A DNA stretch of 64,000 nucleotides from Neorhizobium alkalisoli (GTDB taxonomy: Bacteria > Pseudomonadota > Alphaproteobacteria > Rhizobiales > Rhizobiaceae): the NCBI RefSeq assembly GCF_007829835.1, contig NZ_VIWP01000001.1, positions 248,001 through 312,000 of the forward strand, written 5' to 3'. The stretch's first letter is position 1; the number at the start of each line of letters is the position of its first letter. Position numbers and translations under genes: made by a program. Below, in pieces: positions 42,660 through 51,260 of the stretch. A model generated the notes under the pieces. The model was not told the DNA's origin and searched no databases. It saw nothing but the letters and a program-made list of their open reading frames with translations.

Positions 42660-43481
42660 ATGGATTTCATCAATCTTGTATCGATCGCCGTCGGCCTCTT
42701 TGTCGCCATGACGGCCGCCTGGGCGATCCAGAGGATGACCGGCGCCAGCGGCTGGATCGACACGATCTGGTCGCTCGCCGTCGGGATCGGCGGCATCGCT
42801 GCTGCGCTTCTTGCCGATGGTGCCTTCGAGCGGCGGATGATGGTTCTTGTTCTCGTAGCGCTCTGGTCGCTGCGTCTGACCGGCCATATCGGCGCCAGAA
42901 CACGCGGCGCCGGTGAAGATCCTCGCTATGCCAAGCTGATCGAGGAATGGGGAAACAAGGCTTCGCTGCGGCTTTTCCTCTTCCTGCAAATCCAGGCCGT
43001 CGCCGCCTTTGTTCTCGTCCTCGCCCTTTATGCCGCAGCAACCAACACCGCCCCATGGCCGGCGTTTCTGGACCTGATCTGCCTCGTCATTGCGATCGTC
43101 GCCCTTTCTGGTGAAGCAACCGCCGACCTCCAGCTTTCCCGTTTCCGCAAAACTCCGCAGGCCAAAACAGAAGTCTGCGAAACGGGCCTCTGGGCCTATT
43201 CCCGCCATCCCAATTATTTCTTCGAATGGCTGTTCTGGTGTGCCTGGCCTCTCGCCGCCCTGCCCTCACCGGTCTGGGCGATCGTTTCGCTTCTGGCGCC
43301 GATCATGATGTACTGGCTGCTTGTGCATGTCTCCGGCATCCCGCCGCTCGAAGAGCACATGCTGAAATCGCGCGGCGAAAAATTCCGTGCCCTGCAAGGC
43401 CGGGTCAATGCCTTCTTTCCCGGCCCCCGCAAATCCTCCCCCATCACCCAAGGCCCCATCACCCCAGGAGCGTCGACATGA
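42660..43481 (+). CDS. DUF1295 family membrane protein (steroid-reductase/isoprenylcysteine methyltransferase-like fold)
   Basis: A 273-aa integral membrane protein with six to seven helices (for example LVSIAVGLFVAMTAAWAIQR). The C-terminal signature SRFRKTPQAKTEVCETGLWA continues YSRHPNYFFEWLFW, the cofactor-binding region of DUF1295/3-oxo-5-alpha-steroid 4-dehydrogenase-like proteins. Its role in lipid modification is unproven. AAAGGAGGAGG precedes the ATG, and the stop overlaps the methyltransferase gene start by 4 bases. Confidence 0.9.
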   Translation: MDFINLVSIAVGLFVAMTAAWAIQRMTGASGWIDTIWSLAVGIGGIAAALLADGAFERRMMVLVLVALWSLRLTGHIGARTRGAGEDPRYAKLIEEWGNKASLRLFLFLQIQAVAAFVLVLALYAAATNTAPWPAFLDLICLVIAIVALSGEATADLQLSRFRKTPQAKTEVCETGLWAYSRHPNYFFEWLFWCAWPLAALPSPVWAIVSLLAPIMMYWLLVHVSGIPPLEEHMLKSRGEKFRALQGRVNAFFPGPRKSSPITQGPITPGAST

Positions 43482-44509
43482 ACATGCTCGCTTTCGCCAT
43501 CAACGCCGCGGAACGCACGCCATTGACCGATGGCATGACCCTTGCCGGCATCGATTTTCTCTGCGGCCGCACCCGCCGCAGGCTCGCAACAACCCCGGCG
43601 GACAATGAGCGCTCCTTCGCCGAGACGATGGGCGATCACCCGATTGCCACCCATACGGACGAAGCCAACCAGCAGCATTACGAACTGCCGCCGGAATTTT
43701 TCGCGGCCGTGCTCGGGCCCCAGCGCAAATATTCAAGCTGCCTTTACCTCGGTGCCGACACGACGCTCGAAGAAGCCGAAGGTTATGCGCTCGCCGAAAC
43801 CGTTCGCCACGCGCAGATCGAAGACGGGATGGATATTCTTGAACTCGGCTGCGGCTGGGGATCGCTGTCGCTTTATCTGGCGCAGAACTTTCCGAATGCC
43901 CGCATCACCTCGGTCTCCAATTCCGCCTCGCAGCGCCAATACATTCTTTCGCAGGCGGAACGGCTGAAACTGACGAACCTTTCCGTCATCACCGCCGACA
44001 TGAACGATTTTGCGACGGACAACCTGCATGACCGCATCGTCTCGGTGGAAATGTTCGAGCATATGTCGAACTGGCGCGGCCTGCTTTCCCGTGCCAAAGG
44101 CTGGCTGAAGCCGGAAGGGAAACTTTTCCTGCATGTCTTCACCCACAAGGACCGGTCCTACCGCTTCAACCATCAGGACCCGGCCGACTGGATCGCCCAC
44201 CATTTTTTCACCGGCGGCATCATGCCGGCACACGACCTGCCGCGCCGTTTCGAGGATCTCTTCACGGTCGAGGACGAATGGCGCTGGAGCGGCACCCATT
44301 ACCGGCGCACCGCCCTGCACTGGCTGGAAAATTTCGACCGCCAGATCGGTACGATCCAGCCGATCCTGAAGGATGTTTATGGCCGCGATGCAAGCCTCTG
44401 GCAGCGCCGCTGGCGGCTGTTCTTCCTCGCAACTGCAGGATTGTTCGGGCATGAAACCGGCGAGATCTGGGGTGTCGGGCATTATCTGATGCGGCCGGCG
44501 TTAGCGTAA
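43478..44509 (+). CDS. Second CFA-synthase-family SAM-dependent methyltransferase
   Basis: A 343-aa methyltransferase distinct from the one at 39042. It has HYELPPEFFAAVLGPQRKYS, the SAM motif LELGCGWGSLSLYLAQNFPN (about residues 127-146), HDRIVSVEMFEHMSNWRGLL and KLFLHVFTHKDRSYRFNHQD. It lacks the long N-terminal domain of true CFA synthases. AGGAG stands 7 bases before the ATG. Divergent from the FAD-DUF1365-CFA operon under a matching promoter, it probably serves the same lipid pathway. Confidence 0.9.
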   Translation: MNMLAFAINAAERTPLTDGMTLAGIDFLCGRTRRRLATTPADNERSFAETMGDHPIATHTDEANQQHYELPPEFFAAVLGPQRKYSSCLYLGADTTLEEAEGYALAETVRHAQIEDGMDILELGCGWGSLSLYLAQNFPNARITSVSNSASQRQYILSQAERLKLTNLSVITADMNDFATDNLHDRIVSVEMFEHMSNWRGLLSRAKGWLKPEGKLFLHVFTHKDRSYRFNHQDPADWIAHHFFTGGIMPAHDLPRRFEDLFTVEDEWRWSGTHYRRTALHWLENFDRQIGTIQPILKDVYGRDASLWQRRWRLFFLATAGLFGHETGEIWGVGHYLMRPALA

Positions 44510-44517
44510 GGATCTAA

Positions 44518-44690
44518 GACCCTCTCTGGCCTGCCGGCCATCTCCCCCACAAGGGGGGAGAAGACTCGCTGCTCTCGCTCATCCTGCATTGAGCCTCAGC
44601 GGATCGGCCGGGTTAAGCCCTCCCCCTTGTGGGGGTCCGAAGGACGGGACGAGACGCGTGGCTCGTCCCAGGATGGTGGGGAGGGGTCTT
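44518..44690. repeat. Rhizobial intergenic mosaic palindromic element
   Basis: It reads GACCCTCTCTGGCCTGCCGG, then CATCTCCCCCACAAGGGGGG, then a variable middle with GGTTAAGCCCTCCCCCTTGT and a hairpin GGGACGAG...CTCGTCCC, and ends GGTGGGGAGGGGTC. The outer modules match the inverse of the copy at 28922. It fills the gap between two convergent genes and may terminate both. Confidence 0.7.
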
Positions 44691-44712
44691 CGCGCCATAC
44701 TGGACATGAACC

Positions 44713-46632
44713 TCAATCCAGCAATTCCCTCAACCTCACCGCCAGTTCCCGCGCCGTATACGGCTTCTGCAGCCAGCTGCCGGAATGGGCAAGTTCGCGG
44801 CCGGCGATCGCCGGTTCCGCGTAACCGGAGGTGAAGAGGACCGGAATATTCGGCCGCGATATCCGCACATGCGCCGCAAGCTCGTCACCCGTCATGCCGC
44901 CCGGCATGACCACGTCGGTAAAGAGCAGCGCCACATCGTCATGGCGGGCCAGCTGCTCCAGCGCCTCGGCCCCGGTTGAAGCTTCCACGACCTGATACCC
45001 GAAATCCGCCAGTCGCGAGGCGGCGACGCGGCGAACGCGGGCATCGTCCTCGACCAGCAGGATCTTTTCGAGACCGCCGGGAATGGACGGCGCGGGCGTT
45101 GCTGCGGCAGGCAGCGGCTGTTCGGCATCAGTGCGATGCGCGGCCGGCAGAAAGATGCGGACACTCGTGCCCTGCCCCGGCTCGCTATAGATCTGCACAT
45201 TGCCGCCGGACTGCTTTGCAAAACCGTAGACCATGGAAAGGCCAAGCCCGGTACCGGACCCCATGCCCTTTGTTGTAAAGAAGGGCTCGAAAGCCTTTTC
45301 CTTGACGTCCGGCGTCATGCCCTCGCCGGTATCGGTAACGGCGATCAGCACGAATTCGCCCGTGCGCGCTGCCGGATACATCTGCGCATAATCGACATCG
45401 AGCTTGACGCGGGAAATCTCGATCGTCAGCTTGCCGCCGCGCGGCATCGCATCGCGCGCGTTGAGGGTCAGGTTGAGCAGCGCGTTCTGCAGCCGCGAGA
45501 CATCGACCTCTGCCTCATTGGCAGCACCGGTCACAACAGTGCGCAGCTGCACGGTTTCGCCAACCGTCCGTCGCAGCAATTCGGAAAATCCGGTGACCAG
45601 CTGGCCGACATCGACGAGTTTCGGATTGAGCGGCTGGCGGCGGCCGAAGGCGAGCAGCTGGCCCGTCAGCTTGGCGCCGTCTTCCGCCGCTCCTTGCGCC
45701 TCACGCAGCAAAACCAGCAGCCGCTCGTCGGCCAGTTTTCCCTCGATCATTTCGAGATTGCCGCTGATGACGGTCAGCAGATTGTTGAAATCATGGGCAA
45801 GCCCGCCAGTCAGCTGGCCGACCGCCTCCATCTTCTGCGACTGGCGCAGCTCTTCCTCGATGCGGTGACGGCTGGTGAGATCGCGCAGGAAGCCGGTAAA
45901 GATCCGCTTGCCGTTGACGACCGCCTCGCCGACGGCAAGCTCCATCGGAAACACCGATCCGTCCTTGCGCTGGCCGGTGACCATGCGCCCGTAACCGATA
46001 ATGTGCCGCTCGCCGGTCGCCAGATACCGGGAAAGATAACCATCATGACCGCCGCGATCGGGCTGCGGCATTAGGATGCTGACATTCCTGCCGCAGACTT
46101 CCTCGGCGCCGTAACCGAACAGACGCTCGGCAGCGGCGCTGAACGAGGAAATGATGCCGAACTCGTCGATGACGATCATCGAATCCGGCACGGTATCGAG
46201 AATGGAGCGCAGATGCGCCTCGCGTTCGGCGAGGTCGTTCTGCATCTGCTTGGTTGCGGTCACATCATTGTTGGTCTGGATGATGATCGGCTCACCACCG
46301 CCCGGCGGCGTGAACAGAACCCAGCGGCTGGCGATGAACAGCGGCGTGCCATTCTTATGGCGATGCACCACCTCGCCTTCCCAGGCATGGCTGGTGCGGA
46401 CGGCCTGGCGGATCTCTTCGATCGGCTGCGGAAACTGGGTAGCCAAAAGCTCATGGACGATCCGCCCGAGCGCCTCGGCGCGGGTAAAGCCGTAAAGCTT
46501 TTCGCAGCCGCTGGTCCAGCGCCGGACGACGCCGTCCGTGCCGTGCACGATGAGATTGGCATCATCGAGAATGAGGGTGACCGAATCGAGCTGGGTCTCG
46601 GTGGCGACTTCCGTTTCAGTCCTGTCATTCAT
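44713..46632 (-). CDS. fixL: Hybrid FixL: heme-PAS oxygen-sensing histidine kinase with receiver domain
   Basis: A 639-aa kinase with no transmembrane segments: PAS (about 15-128), second PAS (about 138-255), HisKA (phospho-acceptor H280 in [11 protein letters not shown]), HATPase (about 375-495) and a receiver (phospho-acceptor D573 in [11 protein letters not shown]). The second PAS is FixL-type: [36 protein letters not shown] with heme ligand H196, and [13 protein letters not shown] with R216. The 20-residue spacing equals that of H200/R220 in Bradyrhizobium FixL. It should autophosphorylate when oxygen is low and signal to the OmpR-type regulator at 47732. Confidence 0.9.
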   Translation of the reverse strand: MNDRTETEVATETQLDSVTLILDDANLIVHGTDGVVRRWTSGCEKLYGFTRAEALGRIVHELLATQFPQPIEEIRQAVRTSHAWEGEVVHRHKNGTPLFIASRWVLFTPPGGGEPIIIQTNNDVTATKQMQNDLAEREAHLRSILDTVPDSMIVIDEFGIISSFSAAAERLFGYGAEEVCGRNVSILMPQPDRGGHDGYLSRYLATGERHIIGYGRMVTGQRKDGSVFPMELAVGEAVVNGKRIFTGFLRDLTSRHRIEEELRQSQKMEAVGQLTGGLAHDFNNLLTVISGNLEMIEGKLADERLLVLLREAQGAAEDGAKLTGQLLAFGRRQPLNPKLVDVGQLVTGFSELLRRTVGETVQLRTVVTGAANEAEVDVSRLQNALLNLTLNARDAMPRGGKLTIEISRVKLDVDYAQMYPAARTGEFVLIAVTDTGEGMTPDVKEKAFEPFFTTKGMGSGTGLGLSMVYGFAKQSGGNVQIYSEPGQGTSVRIFLPAAHRTDAEQPLPAAATPAPSIPGGLEKILLVEDDARVRRVAASRLADFGYQVVEASTGAEALEQLARHDDVALLFTDVVMPGGMTGDELAAHVRISRPNIPVLFTSGYAEPAIAGRELAHSGSWLQKPYTARELAVRLRELLD

Positions 46633-46854
46633 GTCAGAGCCACTCGCGATATTGCTATTCCAAAGTCCGGTATTGCGGGTCTGACAAAAGCGCAGAAACC
46701 CCTGTCAGGACAAAAATCGCCGCGGCACGGGGCACACGGCGACGATCATTCAATGCTTCCTATCGAACGCCTGAAAGGATTTTTCCCTTCAAGCATGTCC
46801 GGCCGCCGCGGGCAATCTCCCGTTGCCCGAAGCGCCCGGACACTTCTGGTCTCC

Positions 46855-47616
46855 TCAATGACGGCCGCGACCGCCATACATGACGAGACCACCCTGCTGC
46901 CGGATTTCGGCGCAGTCGTCATTGTCGCCTGCCAGGAATTCCAGCATGCCGTGCTTCTCGATCCTGAGGAGATGCCGGGCGGCCGGATTGTCGAGGCTGA
47001 TGACGTTCTTGTTGATCAGCTTGGTAAAGGTGCGCGACACGGTCTCGATCGTCAGGCCGAGATGGTCTGCCACGTCCTGGCGGCTCATCGGCAGGTCGAC
47101 GGTCGCGGCGCGCTCGCCGCTCATCGTCACCCGCTGCATGTGGCGGCGAATGAAGGAGCAGAGCCGCTCCTCGGCGCTCTTGCAGGCGAGAAGCACCATC
47201 TGTTCCTGGGTTGCCGCCATTTCGCAGCAGGTCTTTGCAAACACCTGGGCGCGCAGGTCTTCGTCGGCGGCAACGGCCGTTTCGAACTGCCGGCGCGGCA
47301 TGCGCCGGATCGTCGCGGGTGTTACGGCCTCGGCGCTGTAGAGATAGGTCTCGCGCAGCGAAAAGCCGATGAAATCACCGGGATAGAGGAAGGCGGTGAT
47401 GACGCGCCGGCCATCCGAGACGATGCGGAAAACCCTGAGCACGCCGTCCAGGACTTCATAGACATGATTGGCATCGTCGCCTTCGAAGAACAGCGACTGC
47501 GAGGCTGACAAATGTTCCGCGGGCTGCTTTGCAAACAGCGTATGCAAGCAATTGCCCTCATTCACATTCATCGAATTGCGTGTATCAAGGGCGCCAATAT
47601 AATCTGTCAGAAACAT
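46855..47616 (-). CDS. fixK: FixK-type CRP/FNR-family regulator
   Basis: A 253-aa CRP/FNR protein: cyclic-nucleotide-binding-like beta roll (LFFEGDDANHVYEVLDGVLR, then YPGDFIGFSL) and a C-terminal helix-turn-helix, SRQDVADHLGLTIETVSRTF, with the FNR-type Glu-xx-Ser-Arg for TTGAT half-sites. The N-terminal cysteine cluster of FNR/FnrN is absent (one Cys only), so it is FixK-like and does not sense oxygen itself. The start at 47616 follows TGGAGCC; an in-frame ATG at 47646 is possible. A K-box lies 86 bases upstream. The 222-base gap to fixL (46633-46854) holds no recognised site. Confidence 0.88.
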   Translation of the reverse strand: MFLTDYIGALDTRNSMNVNEGNCLHTLFAKQPAEHLSASQSLFFEGDDANHVYEVLDGVLRVFRIVSDGRRVITAFLYPGDFIGFSLRETYLYSAEAVTPATIRRMPRRQFETAVAADEDLRAQVFAKTCCEMAATQEQMVLLACKSAEERLCSFIRRHMQRVTMSGERAATVDLPMSRQDVADHLGLTIETVSRTFTKLINKNVISLDNPAARHLLRIEKHGMLEFLAGDNDDCAEIRQQGGLVMYGGRGRH

Positions 47617-47701
47617 GCCACGGCTCCATTCGTCCAATGGCTGCATTTCAACCGGACACGGTAACGGGGGGATGCGGGGCGTGTGAGAATTGGTCGAATT
47701 T

Positions 47702-47717
47702 TGTAACAGTCTGTAAC
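47702..47717 (-). promoter_or_regulatory. K-box, GTTACA-N4-GTTACA
   Basis: On the minus strand GTTACA-GACT-GTTACA reads from 47717 to 47702. This matches the FxkR-binding K-box described for fixK promoters of Rhizobium etli. It is 86 bases upstream of fixK and ends 15 bases before the start of the FxkR-like gene, so it may also mediate autoregulation. Confidence 0.7.
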
Positions 47718-47731
47718 AGCGGTCCCGCCTC

Positions 47732-48460
47732 ATGTCCTTCTCAACAAACGGCCTTGCGCATATCCTCGTCGTCGATGACGACGACCGGATTCGCCAGATG
47801 CTGCTGCGTTATTTCGAGGGCGAAGGTTATGCGGTGAGCCTTGCCGCCGACGGCCGCCAGATGCACGAGCAGCTCAAGGCAAAAGAGATCGACATCATCC
47901 TTCTCGATCTCTCCCTGCCCGGCGGCCAGGACGGGCTCGATCTCGCCCGTGAGATCCGAGCGACCTCGGATATCCCGATCATCATGCTGACCGGCCGCGA
48001 CGACGTGATCGACCGGATCATCGGCATCGAGATCGGGGCCGACGATTATCTCGCAAAACCGTTTCACCTGCGCGAAGTGCATGCCCGGCTGAAATCCATC
48101 CTGCGCCGCCGGCAGGGAGCCGCACCGAAACAGGAAAGCCAGGCCGAAGAGGTCATCCGCTTCGACGGCTGGACCCTCAACCTCTCGCGCCGCCAGCTCC
48201 TCTCGGCAGTTGGCGCGGAGATCGACCTGACGACCGGCGAATTCGACATGCTGGCAACCTTCGTGCAGCATGCCGGCCGGGTGCTGACCCGCGATTTCCT
48301 GATGGACGCGACCCGCAAACGCCAGCTCGAAGCCTTCGACCGCACCGTGGACGCCCAGATCGTCCGCCTGCGCCGCAAGATCGAAACGGACGCGGCCCAT
48401 CCGCAGCTGATCAAGGCGGTGCGCGGCGTGGGTTATGTGTTTACGGGGAAGGTTGTCTGA
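47732..48460 (+). CDS. fxkR: OmpR-family response regulator, FxkR-like
   Basis: A 242-aa protein with a receiver domain (HILVVDDDDRIRQMLLRYFE, phospho-Asp in DIILLDLSLPGGQDG, Lys in DDYLAKPFHLREVH) and an OmpR-type winged helix (LTTGEFDMLATFVQHAGRVL, DRTVDAQIVRLRRKIE, then VRGVGYVFTG). Its position next to a hybrid FixL and FixK, with a K-box between, identifies it as the FxkR-type partner that receives phosphate from hybrid FixL and activates fixK. No canonical FixJ (LuxR-type output) is encoded here. Confidence 0.85.
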   Translation: MSFSTNGLAHILVVDDDDRIRQMLLRYFEGEGYAVSLAADGRQMHEQLKAKEIDIILLDLSLPGGQDGLDLAREIRATSDIPIIMLTGRDDVIDRIIGIEIGADDYLAKPFHLREVHARLKSILRRRQGAAPKQESQAEEVIRFDGWTLNLSRRQLLSAVGAEIDLTTGEFDMLATFVQHAGRVLTRDFLMDATRKRQLEAFDRTVDAQIVRLRRKIETDAAHPQLIKAVRGVGYVFTGKVV

Positions 48461-48555
48461 GTTTTTTCGCGGGCGGCGGCAGGCTATAAATTCACCCACA
48501 AAGACTCAACTAAAAATGGTAGAGTTGGCTTTGCTCTTTTCCATAGGCCGTAGCC

Positions 48556-48792
48556 ATGTCCCAAATCAGCTACACGATCAGCGAAGCACGCAAGAATTTC
48601 ACCGAGATCCTCGAACGCGCCAACAGAGGCGAAGAAATCATCGTCATGCGCGGCAACGACGCCTATGCCCGGATCGGTCCCTGCGACCTTGATAGCAAGC
48701 GACCATTCGGCCTTTTACGCGGACGCGGCCTTCCCAACGACTTGTTCGACGAAGGAGATACGGAACAATCGACGACCAACTCCGGCGAGTGA
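48556..48792 (+). CDS. Phd/YefM-type antitoxin without an adjacent toxin
   Basis: A 78-aa protein starting MSQISYTISEARKNFTEILE and continuing RANRGEEIIVMRGNDAYARI, the N-terminal DNA-binding pattern of the prevent-host-death antitoxin family. The C-terminus (PFGLLRGRGLPNDLFDEGD) is the toxin-wrapping tail usually paired with a PIN toxin. No toxin frame follows: the next gene is a histidine kinase on the other strand 14 bases away. It may be a solitary antitoxin remnant or act in trans. Confidence 0.82.
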   Translation: MSQISYTISEARKNFTEILERANRGEEIIVMRGNDAYARIGPCDLDSKRPFGLLRGRGLPNDLFDEGDTEQSTTNSGE

Positions 48793-48806
48793 AGCGAGCG
48801 CCGCCT

Positions 48807-50123
48807 CTACGACGCCAGCGAAATCTCCGCCGCAAAGCCATCCTTCCGGCCGGTAACCGGCGAGACGAGGGTGAGCTTTCCGCCCATATGCCGTGTCAAA
48901 CTGTCGACGATGGAGAGACCGAGCCCTGAACCGGAGGCTTCCGTCGCCCCGCGGGAAAATCGTTCAGTCAGGTGCGAAAGCATGTCCGGATCGATGATCG
49001 GGCCATCATTGGCGACAGTCACACGGCCGGGCTTGATCGAGATCTCGACCATGCTGCCTTCCGGACTGTGGATCAAAGCGTTCTCGATCAGGTTGCGCAT
49101 GACGATGCCGAAAGCGTCCGGATCGACCGCCTGTTCGAGCCTGGCCGTTTCGGGTGCATCGATATGCAGGCGGCCGGCGCCGATCGGCAGTCGTTCGAAA
49201 TCCCTGGCGATCATGCGCAGCACCGGCATGAGGTCGGTGACGGTTTCCGATGAGCCGATGCCGGCATCGGCGCGCGACATCTGCAGCAGTTTTTCGGCAA
49301 GATGCGCGAGATGGCTCAGCGAATTCTCGATCTGGTCGACGCGCGGGCGGTAATTTTCCGGGATTTCGGCCTGCAGACGCTGCGCCTGCGCGAGCGCACC
49401 GGCGATCGGCGTGCGCAGTTCATGGGCGCTGTTGGAGGCGAATTCCCGTTCGGCGGCAAGCGCCGAGCGCAGCCTTTCCAGCAGAAGGTTGACCGAACGG
49501 GCGATCGGGTCGAGCTCGTTGGGCAGGCCGACATTGTCGATCGGCAGCATGTTGCCGCTGTCCTTCGACGAAATCTCGTCACGCAGGTCGCGGACAGGCG
49601 AAAGCATGCGGCGCACGACGAGGATGACGGCGATGATGCTGGCCGGGATCAGCAGCAGAAGCGGAAACAGCAGCGCGATGCCCGCTTCCTGGATCGCCTC
49701 GTTGCGGTTCACGAAGGCATCCGCCACCTGGATATACATGTCGCCGTCCTTGGTGGCGGCGGTGTAGATCTTGTGGGTCGGCGTCTCCGAAAAACCGACT
49801 TTCAGCGGCACGTCGAAGGGGGCGGCCGAACTGTCATGCGAATGCAGGATCACCTGGCCTTCACGGTCGCGCACCTGATAGGTGAGGTATTCGTCGCCAT
49901 TGGTGGGCTGGGTGAGATCGGGAGAATCGTCGCGGTCGCGCAGGTCGTCGACGACGAGCGGCAGCAGCCGTTCGGCGGTCTCCTGCACGGCGCTGTCAAA
50001 AATTTCGGCAAACTCCTCTTCCATCACCATGACGGAAAAGACGGAGGCAAGCAGCCAGGCCACCAACACGACGCCGGTCACGGAAAACACCAGCCGCCGG
50101 GTCATGCTCATCTGTTTTTTCAT
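48807..50123 (-). CDS. Membrane sensor histidine kinase (PmrB/QseC type)
   Basis: A 438-aa sensor. The first helix VFSVTGVVLVAWLLASVFSV and a second (GIALLFPLLLLIPASIIAVI) bracket a periplasmic sensor of about 110 residues. These are followed by HAMP, HisKA with FASNSAHELRTPIAGALAQA, and an HATPase with MRNLIENALIHSP and GSGLGLSIVDSL. The gene follows its response regulator gene by 4 bases, with AGGTGAT as ribosome site. In the operon eptA-dgkA-regulator-kinase it probably senses cations or cationic peptides and controls lipid A modification (inference). Confidence 0.9.
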   Translation of the reverse strand: MKKQMSMTRRLVFSVTGVVLVAWLLASVFSVMVMEEEFAEIFDSAVQETAERLLPLVVDDLRDRDDSPDLTQPTNGDEYLTYQVRDREGQVILHSHDSSAAPFDVPLKVGFSETPTHKIYTAATKDGDMYIQVADAFVNRNEAIQEAGIALLFPLLLLIPASIIAVILVVRRMLSPVRDLRDEISSKDSGNMLPIDNVGLPNELDPIARSVNLLLERLRSALAAEREFASNSAHELRTPIAGALAQAQRLQAEIPENYRPRVDQIENSLSHLAHLAEKLLQMSRADAGIGSSETVTDLMPVLRMIARDFERLPIGAGRLHIDAPETARLEQAVDPDAFGIVMRNLIENALIHSPEGSMVEISIKPGRVTVANDGPIIDPDMLSHLTERFSRGATEASGSGLGLSIVDSLTRHMGGKLTLVSPVTGRKDGFAAEISLAS

Positions 50124-50127
50124 CGGA

Positions 50128-50781
50128 TCACCTGATCGAATAACCTATGCCGCGCACCGTCTCGATGCGATCATGGCCGATCTTCTTGCGCAAGCGGCTG
50201 ATATAGACCTCGACCGTATTGCTCTCGATTTCCGCGCCGAAAGCGTAAAGCGTCTCGTTGAGCTGCGGCTTGGAGATGACCGCACCCGGCCGCTCCACCA
50301 GCTTTTCCAGCACTGCCCATTCGCGCGAACTCAAGGTGATCGAGGTGCCGTCGAGATCGATGACGCGCGCCGCCTTGTCGATGACGAGACCCGGCAGGCG
50401 GATGACCGAGGCGGGCCGCCCCTCGTAACGCCGCGAGACGGCCAGCATGCGCGCCGTCAGCTCACCGAGATTGAAGGGTTTTATCAGATAGTCGTCGGCG
50501 CCGGCATTGAGGCCTTCTATCCGATCCGAGACCTGGTCATGGGCGGTGAGGATGATGACGGGGGTCGCATCGTTGCGGCGGCGCAGCTCGCGCAGAAGCG
50601 TCAGCCCCTCGCCGTCCGGCAGGCGCAGATCGAGCAGGATCAGCCCATAGCTGACCGTGTCAGTCGCTGCCGAGGAATCGGCAAGGGTCCTGAACCAGTC
50701 CACCGCATGGCCGCTCGCGCTGACATGGTCGCGCAACGCTTCGCCCAGAACACGGTCATCTTCGACCAGAAGTACGCGCAA
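50128..50781 (-). CDS. OmpR-family response regulator (PmrA/QseB type)
   Basis: A 217-aa protein with receiver (RVLLVEDDRVLGEALRDHVS, LILLDLRLPDGEGLTLLREL, GADDYLIKPFNLGELTARML) and winged helix (LSSREWAVLEKLVERPGAVI, SNTVEVYISRLRKKIG, VRGIGYSIR). No ATG lies at the domain start; TTG at 50781 sits 5 bases after GGAG and gives the usual length, so it is the chosen start. The open frame extending to 51171 is dgkA shadow. Partner of the kinase gene downstream. Confidence 0.9.
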   Translation of the reverse strand: MRVLLVEDDRVLGEALRDHVSASGHAVDWFRTLADSSAATDTVSYGLILLDLRLPDGEGLTLLRELRRRNDATPVIILTAHDQVSDRIEGLNAGADDYLIKPFNLGELTARMLAVSRRYEGRPASVIRLPGLVIDKAARVIDLDGTSITLSSREWAVLEKLVERPGAVISKPQLNETLYAFGAEIESNTVEVYISRLRKKIGHDRIETVRGIGYSIR

Positions 50782-50876
50782 GATTGCTCCATCACCCGGA
50801 TCAGCACTGCGTACGTTCTGGGAGTACCCCGCGTCAAGCCGCCAGTGGCGGCGAGGCTGCGGGGAAAGCGCCGGCA

Positions 50877-51260
50877 TTATGCGGCAAGCCGCGCGATCAG
50901 CGCATAGAGGGCAACCAGACCATTGGCGGCAAGCAGGCAGAAAACCGCAAAGGAGCCGAGATCCTTGGCATACCGCCCCGTCTGCGAAATCTCCGGCGAA
51001 ACCCGGTCCACCAGTTCCTCGATCGCCGTGTTCAAGGCTTCGGTCGCAACGAGAACAAGGAAAAGAACCCCGGCCGCGACCAGCACGGAAAGTTCCGGCC
51101 GGATCACCGCATAAAAGGCCGCAAGCCCGACAAAACCGAGGATCTCGTGGCGGAAAGCCGTTTCCTTCCACAGCCTTGCGGCGCCTCCGAGCGAATAACG
51201 CAGCGCCGCCGAGAGATGCGAAAAGCCGGTTTCCTTGCGGAATTCGCTATCGACGCTCAT
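50877..51260 (-). CDS. dgkA: Diacylglycerol kinase
   Basis: A 127-aa membrane enzyme that phosphorylates diacylglycerol to phosphatidate. It has three transmembrane helices and the family signature EALNTAIEELVDRVSPE (about residues 73-89), with AKDLGSFAVF after it. It overlaps eptA by 4 bases. The coupling is logical: EptA transfers phosphoethanolamine from phosphatidylethanolamine and leaves diacylglycerol, which DgkA recycles. Confidence 0.92.
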   Translation of the reverse strand: MSVDSEFRKETGFSHLSAALRYSLGGAARLWKETAFRHEILGFVGLAAFYAVIRPELSVLVAAGVLFLVLVATEALNTAIEELVDRVSPEISQTGRYAKDLGSFAVFCLLAANGLVALYALIARLAA

